A stretch of 39,186 bases of DNA from Cystobacter ferrugineus (GTDB taxonomy: Bacteria; Myxococcota; Myxococcia; Myxococcales; Myxococcaceae), in contig NZ_MPIN01000013.1 in the NCBI RefSeq assembly GCF_001887355.1, forward strand, positions 282,045 to 321,230, read 5' to 3'. Made by a program: the position numbers and the translations under genes. Under the pieces are notes generated by a model that was not told the DNA's origin, did no database searches, and saw nothing but the letters and a program-made list of their open reading frames with translations. Shown here in pieces: positions 27,581 to 37,346 of this stretch; the stretch's first letter is position 1; each line of letters starts with the position of its first letter.

Positions 27581-27936
27581 GGACACCTCCCTGTCCGCAC
27601 CTCTAATTCGTGTTCCAGAGATTGGAAAAGCCCAAGGTCGCCGTCATCGCGCACATGCTCTCGAGTCCGTTGCTGTCCCTACGGTCGCTACCCTCCACGC
27701 GCCGCGCTCTCAGCGGGGTTGATGTCGTCATCGGCCAGGACGCACTGCGTCATCGCGCCCCCACGCCGCTGTCAGCGCGGCTTATGCCCCCCTTGCGTCC
27801 AAGTCCAAGTCATCCGGCTCGCCCGGGGCTGCTATGCAGGGGCCGCGAGTCGCCTCGCGGCTACACTGAAGGGCTTCCGCAGGCCCGACGCCGTGAGGCG
27901 AAGGACTTCCGACCGTAGAACCGAGGACACGAAGCA
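27581..27936. other. Intergenic region upstream of malic enzyme, no convincing gene
   Basis: 356 bases between the divergent lipoprotein and maeB. It holds the two promoters. Short frames exist on the minus strand, one of 21 codons (ATG near 27760, MTQCVLADDDINPAESAARG) and one of 17, but neither has a ribosome site. The 11-mer CGTCATCGCGC occurs twice (around 27643 and 27750). No RNA gene could be recognised. Confidence 0.5.
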
Positions 27937-30237
<2,301 letters not shown>

Positions 30238-30243
30238 GCGGGC

Positions 30244-30285
30244 GCCCACCCGGCGGGCGGACCCCTCGGGTGGGCATTTGCTTTC
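30244..30285 (+). terminator. Rho-independent-like terminator after maeB
   Basis: GCCCACCC (30244-30251) pairs perfectly with GGGTGGGC (30268-30275), and the stem is followed by ATTTGCTTT. The loop of 16 bases is G/C-rich and can pair further. It lies seven bases after the malic enzyme stop and before the next gene on the same strand, so the two genes are probably separate units. Confidence 0.65.
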
Positions 30286-30319
30286 GCCAGGGGGGCCCGG
30301 CGCGTTAAGCGTAGAGGCC

Positions 30320-31015
30320 ATGAGCCAAGCCACCGACTTCGTCATCGCCCCCGCCGAGCGTCCCAGCCTGCCCATCGAGGGCACCTCGGCCCGCTTCCCC
30401 GTCCGCCGCATCTACTGCGTGGGCCAGAACTACGGCGCCCACGCCCGGGAGATGGGGGGAGACCCGACGCGCACGCCGCCGTTCTTCTTCTCCAAGCCGG
30501 CCGACGCGGTGCGCGTGCCCGGCGAGCCGGTGCCCTATCCGTCCGCCACCGAGCGGCTCGACTACGAGATCGAGCTGGTGGTGGCGCTCAAGGGGGGCGG
30601 TGCCAACATCTCGCCCGAGCAGGCGCTGGGCCTGGTGTACGGCTACGCGGCGGGGGTGGATCTCACCCGGAGGGACTTGCAGGCCGCGGCGAAGAAGGAG
30701 GGGCGCCCGTGGGACGCGTCCAAGGGCTTCGATGCCTCGGCGCCCATCGGCGTGCTGCGCCGGGCCGAGGGCGGGGGCCTGCCCAGGGGGCGCATCCACC
30801 TCGACGTGAATGGCCAGACGAAGCAGGACGGCCAGCTCGCGGACATGATCTGGAACGTGGCGGAGATCATCGCCAAGGCGTCGCAGCTCTGGCGGCTGGA
30901 GCCGGGAGACCTGATCTTCACCGGCACGCCCCACGGCGTGGGCCCCCTGTCGCGCGGAGACCGCGTGGAGGGCGGCATCGAGGGCGTGGGCACGGTGTCC
31001 TTCACCCTGAGCTGA
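30320..31015 (+). CDS. Fumarylacetoacetate hydrolase-family protein
   Basis: 231 residues, the length of the short FAHD1-like group. These enzymes cleave or decarboxylate beta-keto acids such as acylpyruvates or oxaloacetate. The entry motif is RRIYCVGQNYGAHAREMGGD. The metal-binding acids lie in ERLDYEIELVVALKG (two Glu) and GVDLTRRDLQAAAKKEGRPW (Asp). The late motifs MIWNVAEIIAKASQLWRLEP and GDLIFTGTPHGVGPLSRGDR are fully conserved. Oxaloacetate decarboxylase activity would fit the malic enzyme next door, but substrate cannot be read from sequence. The convergent sugar-binding protein ends 19 bases away. Confidence 0.93.
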   Translation: MSQATDFVIAPAERPSLPIEGTSARFPVRRIYCVGQNYGAHAREMGGDPTRTPPFFFSKPADAVRVPGEPVPYPSATERLDYEIELVVALKGGGANISPEQALGLVYGYAAGVDLTRRDLQAAAKKEGRPWDASKGFDASAPIGVLRRAEGGGLPRGRIHLDVNGQTKQDGQLADMIWNVAEIIAKASQLWRLEPGDLIFTGTPHGVGPLSRGDRVEGGIEGVGTVSFTLS

Positions 31016-31033
31016 CGCGCCGCCCGCCCGCGC

Positions 31034-32296
31034 TCACTTCTTCGCGGGCGCCGGAGCCTCGGCCGGGGCCTTGGCGCCCCGCCGCAGGGCCGTGACGCTC
31101 TTCTGGACGGTGCGCTGGGCCTCGTCCAGCGCCGCCTTGGGCGTGGCGAGCTTGTGGAGCACGGCGTTCATGGCCGAGGCCGCCGGAGACCAGACCATGG
31201 TCATCTCCGGCAGGTTGGGCATGGGCAAGGCCGTTTTCGCCTGTTCGCGGATGGCGGCGAGCACGGGATCCGCGCCGATGGCCTTGTCCTCGTAGACGGG
31301 CGCGAAGGCGGGGTTCTGCCGGCCCTGGGTGGCCATGAGGCGCGCGCCCTCGGGGCCGGTGAGGTAGCGCACGAAGTCATAGGCGGCGTCCTTGTTCGCC
31401 GAGTGCGAGGAGATGCCCACGCCCTCCACCGTCATCCACGGCCGCAGCGGCTTGCCGCCCGCCTCGTCCACGGTGGGCAGCGGCGCCAGCCCGTAGTCGA
31501 TGCCCTGGGCGATCTCCCCGATGAACCAGGGGCCCGAGAAGACAATCGCCGCCTTGCCCTCGTTGAACAGGCTCGTGACGAGCGCCGTGGAGGGCTCGGC
31601 GGGCAGCAGGCCCTGCTGGGACGTCCAGCGCAGGAGCAGCTCCAGGGACTTGATGTTCTCCGGCGCGTCCAGCCGCACCTGGGGGCCCGGATCGAACACG
31701 CGCCCGCCAAAGGCATGCATCAGCGCCGCGTGGTAGTAGAAGTCCGTGTACGGGTAGGCGAGGCACACGCTCGACTTGTCCGGCGTCTTCGCGCGCAACG
31801 CCTTGCACGCGGCGAGCATCTCGCCCGTGGTGCGCGGCGGGGTGGGCAAGAGCTTCTTGTTGTAGATGAGGGTGATGGCCTTGAAGTTCAGGGGCAGGGC
31901 GTAGACGGAGCCCCGGTAGGTCATCGCCTCGAGCGTGCCCGGCACGTAGCGCTCGCGCACGGCGGGCTCCAGGAAGAAGTCGAGCGGCTCGAGCAGCGCG
32001 CCGCCCTCCACCCAGCCGCCGAGCCTGTCCTGGGGGAAGACGAAGACGTCCGGGCCCACGCCACGCGACAGGGTGGCGGAGATCTTGTCCGTGAAGGCAT
32101 CCGAGGGAATGGCGAGCAGCTTCACCCGCGTGCCGGACTCGCCCTCGGCGGCGTTGTACGCGGCCACGACCTTCTCCAGGGCGGTGCGCTCGGCGGCGCG
32201 GTAGCCGTGCCACACCACCACCTCGGCGGCATGGGCGCTCGTGCTCCACGTGGTGAGGAGCAGCAGCAGCAGGGACAGCAACGAACGGCTCTTCAT
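31034..32296 (-). CDS. ABC-transporter sugar-binding protein (maltose/maltodextrin type)
   Basis: 420 residues, periplasmic. A Sec signal (LLSLLLLLLTTWSTSAHA) is cleaved before AEVVVWHGYRAAERTALEKV. The family layout of cluster-1 binding proteins is clear: YNAAEGESGTRVKLLAIPSD, VGPDVFVFPQDRLGGWVEGG, ALPLNFKAITLIYNKKLLP, GKAAIVFSGPWFIGEIAQGI, and GVGISSHSANKDAAYDFVRY. The tail is Ala/Pro/Lys-rich. GGAGTC lies before the ATG. No permease or ATPase gene is in the window on the downstream side (the next gene is convergent). So it either works with a distant transporter or as the sensor component of the histidine kinase encoded 67 bases upstream on the same strand. Confidence 0.92.
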   Translation of the reverse strand: MKSRSLLSLLLLLLTTWSTSAHAAEVVVWHGYRAAERTALEKVVAAYNAAEGESGTRVKLLAIPSDAFTDKISATLSRGVGPDVFVFPQDRLGGWVEGGALLEPLDFFLEPAVRERYVPGTLEAMTYRGSVYALPLNFKAITLIYNKKLLPTPPRTTGEMLAACKALRAKTPDKSSVCLAYPYTDFYYHAALMHAFGGRVFDPGPQVRLDAPENIKSLELLLRWTSQQGLLPAEPSTALVTSLFNEGKAAIVFSGPWFIGEIAQGIDYGLAPLPTVDEAGGKPLRPWMTVEGVGISSHSANKDAAYDFVRYLTGPEGARLMATQGRQNPAFAPVYEDKAIGADPVLAAIREQAKTALPMPNLPEMTMVWSPAASAMNAVLHKLATPKAALDEAQRTVQKSVTALRRGAKAPAEAPAPAKK

Positions 32297-32363
32297 GCGG
32301 GGGACTCCTTGGGGCGCGGCCGGGTGGCCGGGAGGAGGACCATCGCACGCCCCGCCCGCCGGC

Positions 32364-34067
32364 TCACCCCTGGGGCCCGGGCGCGGATACCCGGGGCAGA
32401 GTGAAGCAGAAGGTGCTTCCCCGGCCCTGCTCGCTGCGTACGTCCATCGTGCCCCCCTGGGCCTCCACGAGCCCCCGGCTGATGGCGAGGCCGAGCCCCG
32501 TGCCCTTCTTGCCCGTGCCCTCCACGCGCCAGAAGCGCTCGAAGAGGTGGGGCAGCGCCTCGGCGGGAATGCCCGGGCCGGTGTCATGCACCTGGAAGCG
32601 CACGACGGACGCCTCGGGCACCGCCTCCACCGTCACCAGGCCCCGCTCGGGGGTGAACTTGAGCGCGTTGCCCACCAGGTTGCTCAACACCTGGAAGAAG
32701 CGATCCCGATCGCACCGCACCTGGCAGTGCTCCGGCGGCAGCCGCGTGCGCAGCTCGATGGCGGCCTCCACCGCCAGTGGCTCGAGCAGCAGCAGTCCCT
32801 CGCGCACCAGCTCCTCCACGTCATGGATCTCCAGGTTCAGCTTCACCTGGTCCGCCTGGAGGCTCGCCATGTCGAGCAGATCCCGGATGAGCCGATCCAT
32901 CCGCTCCACCGAGCGCTCGATGATGTGGGTGTGCTTGCGCATCCGCTCGCCGGCCTCGCCCTCGGGAATCAGCCGCCGCAGCAGCCGGGCGCTCATGCCG
33001 ATGCTGCTCAGCGGGTTCTTCAGGTCATGACTCACCACGGCGAGGATGTCCTCGCGCTGGCGCACGGCGCGCTGGGCGTCGCGCTCGGCGTTCTCCGCCC
33101 GGGTGCGCTCGCGCTGCTGGGCGGCGGCCTCGTTGCGCGCGGCCTGCTCCCGGGCCTGGAGGCCAATCCGCTCCTCCTCGCCGCGCAGGCGCAGGGACTC
33201 GGCCCGGTCCAGCGCGAACGCGGCCGCCCACACCAGCACGGTGAAGATGATGACGTTGCCCGAGGCGATGAGCGCCAGGGCGAAGGGGAGGGGAAAGGCC
33301 GCGGAGCGGTAGGCCCAGAGCACCATGCCCCCGATGAGGATGGGCAGCACCAAGGCCGGCGGCAGCAGCCAGCGCGCGAGCGCTCCCCCCAGACCCGGGC
33401 CAGAGACGACCCGCATGAAGCCCTGGGTGGCGCGGGCCTCGAAGACGCCGAGCGCCAGCAGCAGGAAGCACACCGTGGTGTGCACCGCCATCTGCGTGTA
33501 GCGCGCGACGCCGGTGAACTCCTGCTGTCCGTAGAAGTAGCCCGTGAGGCCCACCAGGGCGATGACGCCCGCGAGCGCGGCGAGGTACTGCGAGGGCCAA
33601 CCCACCATCCGCGTCTCCACCTCGAGACACAGGAGGGCCAGCCCGAGCAGCAGGAAGCACAGGGCGGTGTTGGGGGCCATGCGCCCCGGATAGCCGAGCT
33701 CCACGTCGCGCGCGGGGTCCACCACGAGCAGCTCGTCCAGGCCCAGGTTCACGTCCAGGACGTACTGGAGCAGCGACAGGACGCTGATGAGGACCACGCC
33801 TGCCGCGCTCACCACCGAGGCGCGCCGCAGCGCGGGCGGGGGCCGCGTGAGGCCGGCGACGAGCAGGGCCGCTCCCGAGAGGACGAAGCACAGGGCCGTG
33901 TTGGCCTTCATCGTGGGCAGGCCCGGCCGCAGCCCCTTGAGCGAGGAGAGGCCAAACACCCACGCGGTGAGCACCACGAGCCCCACCGCCATGACCAGCG
34001 CGCCATGAATGCGAGACAACCGCCGCAGGAGTACGGAGACACGCTCAGCGATCTTCTCGCCTGTCAT
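32364..34067 (-). CDS. Membrane sensor histidine kinase with eight N-terminal helices
   Basis: 567 residues; AGGAGG precedes the ATG at 34067. Residues 20-290 contain about eight membrane helices, among which the same motif returns three times (MKANTALCFVLSGAALLVAG, MAPNTALCFLLLGLALLCLE, MAVHTTVCFLLLALGVFEA). A coiled coil (about 290-335) leads to HisKA with phospho-acceptor His347 in ILAVVSHDLKNPLSSIGM. The ATPase has FFQVLSNLVGNALKFTPERG, the G1 box HDTGPGIPAEALPHLFERFW and the G2 box GKKGTGLGLAISRGLVEAQG. No receiver is attached and no response regulator gene is adjacent, so the partner is elsewhere. It lies between the pseudokinase (65 bases upstream) and the sugar-binding protein, all co-directional. 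Confidence 0.94.
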   Translation of the reverse strand: MTGEKIAERVSVLLRRLSRIHGALVMAVGLVVLTAWVFGLSSLKGLRPGLPTMKANTALCFVLSGAALLVAGLTRPPPALRRASVVSAAGVVLISVLSLLQYVLDVNLGLDELLVVDPARDVELGYPGRMAPNTALCFLLLGLALLCLEVETRMVGWPSQYLAALAGVIALVGLTGYFYGQQEFTGVARYTQMAVHTTVCFLLLALGVFEARATQGFMRVVSGPGLGGALARWLLPPALVLPILIGGMVLWAYRSAAFPLPFALALIASGNVIIFTVLVWAAAFALDRAESLRLRGEEERIGLQAREQAARNEAAAQQRERTRAENAERDAQRAVRQREDILAVVSHDLKNPLSSIGMSARLLRRLIPEGEAGERMRKHTHIIERSVERMDRLIRDLLDMASLQADQVKLNLEIHDVEELVREGLLLLEPLAVEAAIELRTRLPPEHCQVRCDRDRFFQVLSNLVGNALKFTPERGLVTVEAVPEASVVRFQVHDTGPGIPAEALPHLFERFWRVEGTGKKGTGLGLAISRGLVEAQGGTMDVRSEQGRGSTFCFTLPRVSAPGPQG

Positions 34068-34132
34068 CCGCCCTCCTTACCCCGCCGCCCTGGCCTCCTT
34101 CCATGACGACGAAATGGCGGAGGCCCTGGAGT

Positions 34133-35917
34133 TCACTCTCCCGCTTCGCTCGCGACCCCCTCGCTGCCGTCGGAGGTCTTCGCGTTGAGCACGATGCGCT
34201 CACCGGGAGGGGAGGCGGGCATGACGATGTCCCGCTCCTGGACGCTCTTGTCCGGGTTGATGACGCGCACGTGGTGCTCGCCCTCGAAGAGGGGGTACTC
34301 GGCCACGGGGGCCACGCCCAGGGGTTGGCCATCCAGGAAGACCTTGGCCCCCGGCTCGGCGAGGATGAGCACGGAGCCCAGGTTCACCCGGATGTTGAAC
34401 TGGACCTTCTCCTGGGTGGCGCGCACGTCGATGCTGCGCGCGGTGCGCAGGCCCCGCTTCCCATCGACCAGGGTGATGAGGTGACGGCCGGGCGTCATGG
34501 GCACCGTCTGGGGCGAGCGGCCCACCTGACGGCCATCGACGTGGATCATCACCTCGGGCGTCACGAAGATCTGCACGGGCGTGAGGGGCGCCGAGGCTCC
34601 CGCCTTGACGGGCGGCGTGCTCGAGGCCACCGCCACGCCGGCGTCGGGCACCGCCGGCACTTCCTCGACGATCATGGGGGCGTTGACGTCAGTGGCCACG
34701 CCCGCGTCGGGACCCAGGTACTCGGGCTCGTGCTGGATGTTCCAGATGAGGCCCGCGGCGCCCACGAACAAGAGCGTGCCCACGAAGGCGATCGCGCCCA
34801 CCGCCAGGCGCGAGCGCGTGGCGGACGGAGGGAGCGCCCCGGGAGGGAGCGCATAGCCGGGCGTCCCCGGAGGCGGAGGCGCGTAGCCGGGCGTCCCCGG
34901 GGGAGGGGCCGCGTACACGGGCGCCCCGGGAGGCGGGGCCACGGAGCCAGCGGCCACGGGGGCGGAAGGAGCGGGGGACGTGCTCGAGGCCAGCTCGGCG
35001 AGGCCCCGTTCGATCATCGCCTTGCGGTAGCGCCGCGTCTCGTTGTCGTGGGGAATCTGCCGGATGAGGAACTCGGCGAGCGCGGTGGAGGAGGGCAACT
35101 CGCCCACCAGGGCCTCCAGGGCCTCACGGAAGGCGATGGCGGTCGGGTAGCGCTCCTTGGCGCGCTTGGCCGTGGCGCGGCGGATGATCTCGTTGTAGGC
35201 GAGCGGCACGTCCTCCGGCAGCGGCGGCAGGGGCCGCGAGAGGATGGCCTTGTCCCGATCGATCGAGTCCTGGAAGGGTTTGCGCCCCGAGAGGCACTCG
35301 TGCAGCAGCAGGCCCAGGAGGAACACGTCGGTGGGGACGGACGAGGCCTCGCGGCCGCCGAGCAACTGCTCGGGAGCGCTGTACAGGCGGCGGTTGCGCA
35401 CCCGGCGGCCATCCTTCTCGCGCGGCGCCACGCCGAGCGCGCCGTAGCCCGTCACCTTCACCAGGCCCTGGGCGGAGATCATCAGCGTCTCCGGCCGCAA
35501 GTCGCCATGGACGTAGGGCGTGCCGTCGTCGTTGCCCGCCACGTGGGCGTAATGGACACCCGTGGCCGCCTCCATGGCGATGAGCGCGGCGAACAGGGGC
35601 GGCAGCCGCGGACAGCCCTCCAGCACGTGACGCAGGGGCTCGCCGTCGGCGTACTCCGTCACCCGGGCCACGCGCCCGTCCAACGTCACCAGATCATGCA
35701 CCCGCAGGATGTTGGGGTGCTCGAAGACGATGGCGCGCTCCGTCTCCTTGCGCAGCCGCGCCAGCGCCGCGGCGTCCTGGGCGACCTCGGGAGGAGCCCA
35801 GATCAACACCACGGGTCGAGGAGGGCGGCCCTCCTCGAGGGAAAGGGCGAGATGGGGCCGATTGGCGCCTTCGCCAGGAAAGAGGGGACCGAGCAACTGA
35901 TAACGAGCCTGGCTCAT
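34133..35917 (-). CDS. Ser/Thr protein pseudokinase with Pro-rich linker, membrane helix and PEGA-like domains
   Basis: 594 residues. Residues 1-270 follow the protein-kinase fold, but three key positions are changed: the ATP-anchoring Lys is Trp40 (PVVLIWAPPEV), the catalytic loop is VHGDLRPETLM with Asp139 kept but Asn replaced by Thr144, and DFG is VTGYGALG, with the Mg-binding Asp replaced by Gly157. The APE/F-helix region is intact (RLYSAPEQLLGGREA, TDVFLLGLLLHECLSGRKPF). A Pro/Gly linker of three repeats (APPPGTPGYAP) leads to one membrane helix (AVGAIAFVGTLLFVGAAGLI, about 370-390). The outer part has two PEGA-like repeats (IFVTPEVMIHVDGRQVGRSP, VLILAEPGAKVFLDGQPLG). Phosphotransfer is unlikely; a scaffold or signal-receiving role is inferred. 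It leads the kinase/binding-protein run. Confidence 0.88.
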   Translation of the reverse strand: MSQARYQLLGPLFPGEGANRPHLALSLEEGRPPRPVVLIWAPPEVAQDAAALARLRKETERAIVFEHPNILRVHDLVTLDGRVARVTEYADGEPLRHVLEGCPRLPPLFAALIAMEAATGVHYAHVAGNDDGTPYVHGDLRPETLMISAQGLVKVTGYGALGVAPREKDGRRVRNRRLYSAPEQLLGGREASSVPTDVFLLGLLLHECLSGRKPFQDSIDRDKAILSRPLPPLPEDVPLAYNEIIRRATAKRAKERYPTAIAFREALEALVGELPSSTALAEFLIRQIPHDNETRRYRKAMIERGLAELASSTSPAPSAPVAAGSVAPPPGAPVYAAPPPGTPGYAPPPPGTPGYALPPGALPPSATRSRLAVGAIAFVGTLLFVGAAGLIWNIQHEPEYLGPDAGVATDVNAPMIVEEVPAVPDAGVAVASSTPPVKAGASAPLTPVQIFVTPEVMIHVDGRQVGRSPQTVPMTPGRHLITLVDGKRGLRTARSIDVRATQEKVQFNIRVNLGSVLILAEPGAKVFLDGQPLGVAPVAEYPLFEGEHHVRVINPDKSVQERDIVMPASPPGERIVLNAKTSDGSEGVASEAGE

Positions 35918-36231
35918 GGGTTTGACGTTTTACGGCTCTCTCACATTCACCGCCAGACCATGGCGGTACGAATCACACATTCCTGCCTGGTGGGCTACGG
36001 CTCGAGCGAGGGCATGAATGTCCTGATGTCCAGTGAATTCGTCTGCCCCCGAACGGAAGTCCTATAAGTCGCGGATTCCGGAAAAAATTCTTCACGAGGG
36101 TGGAAAACCAGGGTAAAAAATCCACGTGTACTGAATTCCTTCATTGAGTCTGTCTTTACCCACCTTCACGGGCAGTCCAAGGGGCCTGCAATGCGGGAGT
36201 GGGTCTGGGATGGTCCTCCGAGGAGTCCCGG
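35918..36231. other. A/T-rich divergent intergenic region with a perfect inverted repeat
   Basis: 314 bases between the pseudokinase and the acyltransferase, noticeably richer in A/T than the genes. ACCGCCA (35949-35955) and TGGCGGT (35961-35967) form a perfect 7-base inverted repeat with a 5-base spacer, flanked by two copies of CACATTC (35942-35948 and near 35977). This lies 32 bases upstream of the pseudokinase start and is a likely operator. No open frame with a ribosome site was found in the rest. Confidence 0.5.
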
Positions 36232-37290
36232 ATGCGTCACGAGGATGCTGCGGAACGCGAGGCGAGGCGACTCGGTCCGGTGTTCGTGTTTTCCGGGCAG
36301 GGTTCGCAGTGGGTGGGGATGGGGAGGGAGCTGCTGGAGCGCTCGACGGTGTTCGAGATGGTGCTGAGCGCGTGTGACGTGCAGGTGCGGCGGCACCTGG
36401 GGTGGTCGCTGCTGGAGATGGTGACGGAGCGGGACGCGCCGCTGGGGGACATCGAGGTGAGCTGTCCGGCCATCGTGGCGATGGAGCTGGCGCTGGCGGC
36501 GCTGTGGCGCTCGTGGGGTGTGGAGCCGGCGGCGGTGGTGGGGCACAGCATCGGCGAGGTGGCGGCGGCGCAGGTGGCGGGGGTGCTGTCGCTGGAGGAA
36601 GCGATGCGCGTCATCTGCCAGCAGGGGCGCACCATGGGGCGGCTGCGGGGCCGGGGGGCGATGGCGGTGGTGGGGCTGTCGTGGGAGCGGGCGGGCGTGG
36701 CGCCGCCGGGGCTGGAGGGGCGGCTGTGGCGCGTCATCCACGCGAGCCCCGACTGGGCGGTGGTGGCGGGGGAGCCGCCCGCGCTGGAGCAGGCGCTGGC
36801 GTATTGGCGTCAGCAGGGCGTGGTGGCGCGCTGGGTGGACTCGGAGGTGGCGGCGCACTGTCCCCAGGTGGAGCCCTTCGGCGAGGAGCTGCGCGAGCGG
36901 CTCGTGGGCCTGTGTCCCCGGACGGAGCGCCTGCCGCTCTTCTCCACGGTGACGGGAGGCGACGTGGCGGCGCGGCGGCTCGGCGCGGATCACTGGGTGC
37001 GCAACCTCACCGAGCCGGTGTTGTTCCGCGAGGCCACGGGCGCGCTGATCGCGCGCGGACACGACGTGTTCCTGGAGATCAGCCCACACCCGCTGGTGAA
37101 ACACTGGCTGGAGTCGTGCCTGGCGCACGCGGAGCGGGCCGGGACGGTGCTCGCGTCGATGCGGCGCGGCCGGGAGGCCACCCAGCACATGCTGGAGACG
37201 TTGCGGCGCCTGTCCGGGTCCCGCCCGCGCGAGAGCCGCGCCAGTACCCGCTTCCGCGTGGTGGACTCGTCCGCGGAGGACGGCTGCTAG
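36232..37290 (+). CDS. Stand-alone acyltransferase of the modular polyketide-synthase type
   Basis: 352 residues. AGGAG lies six bases before the ATG at 36232; a GTG at 36199 is the alternative. The domain is complete: VFVFSGQGSQWVGMGRELLE at the front, the nucleophile Ser in VVGHSIGEVAAAQVAGVLSL, the Arg region VICQQGRTMGRLRGRGAMA, the catalytic His in VAAHCPQVEPFGEELRERLV, and the end GADHWVRNLTEPVLFREATG, VFLEISPHPLVKHWLES. Such domains load malonyl or methylmalonyl units on acyl carrier proteins. The selectivity motif is V-A-A-H, closer to the methylmalonyl YASH type than to malonyl HAFH. No ketosynthase or carrier domain flanks it in the window, so it acts in trans or is a relict. The C-terminal 30 residues are basic and Ser/Arg-rich. 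Confidence 0.9.
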   Translation: MRHEDAAEREARRLGPVFVFSGQGSQWVGMGRELLERSTVFEMVLSACDVQVRRHLGWSLLEMVTERDAPLGDIEVSCPAIVAMELALAALWRSWGVEPAAVVGHSIGEVAAAQVAGVLSLEEAMRVICQQGRTMGRLRGRGAMAVVGLSWERAGVAPPGLEGRLWRVIHASPDWAVVAGEPPALEQALAYWRQQGVVARWVDSEVAAHCPQVEPFGEELRERLVGLCPRTERLPLFSTVTGGDVAARRLGADHWVRNLTEPVLFREATGALIARGHDVFLEISPHPLVKHWLESCLAHAERAGTVLASMRRGREATQHMLETLRRLSGSRPRESRASTRFRVVDSSAEDGC

Positions 37291-37314
37291 GCCGCCCTGG
37301 GTCAGTCGTGACGT

Positions 37315-37328
37315 TCCCCTGAAGGGGA
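37315..37328. terminator. Short hairpin between convergent acyltransferase and immunity-like gene
   Basis: TCCCC (37315-37319), loop TGAA, GGGGA (37324-37328): a 5-bp G/C-rich stem with a stable tetraloop in the 56-base gap between two converging genes. No T run follows, so the call is weak. Confidence 0.3.
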
Positions 37329-37346
37329 CGGGGAGTGGGTGGGTCG

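Noticed and set aside
27610-27918. 102-codon plus-strand frame before malic enzyme
   Set aside because: Arg/Pro-rich composition, no ribosome site and no recognisable fold; treated as intergenic.
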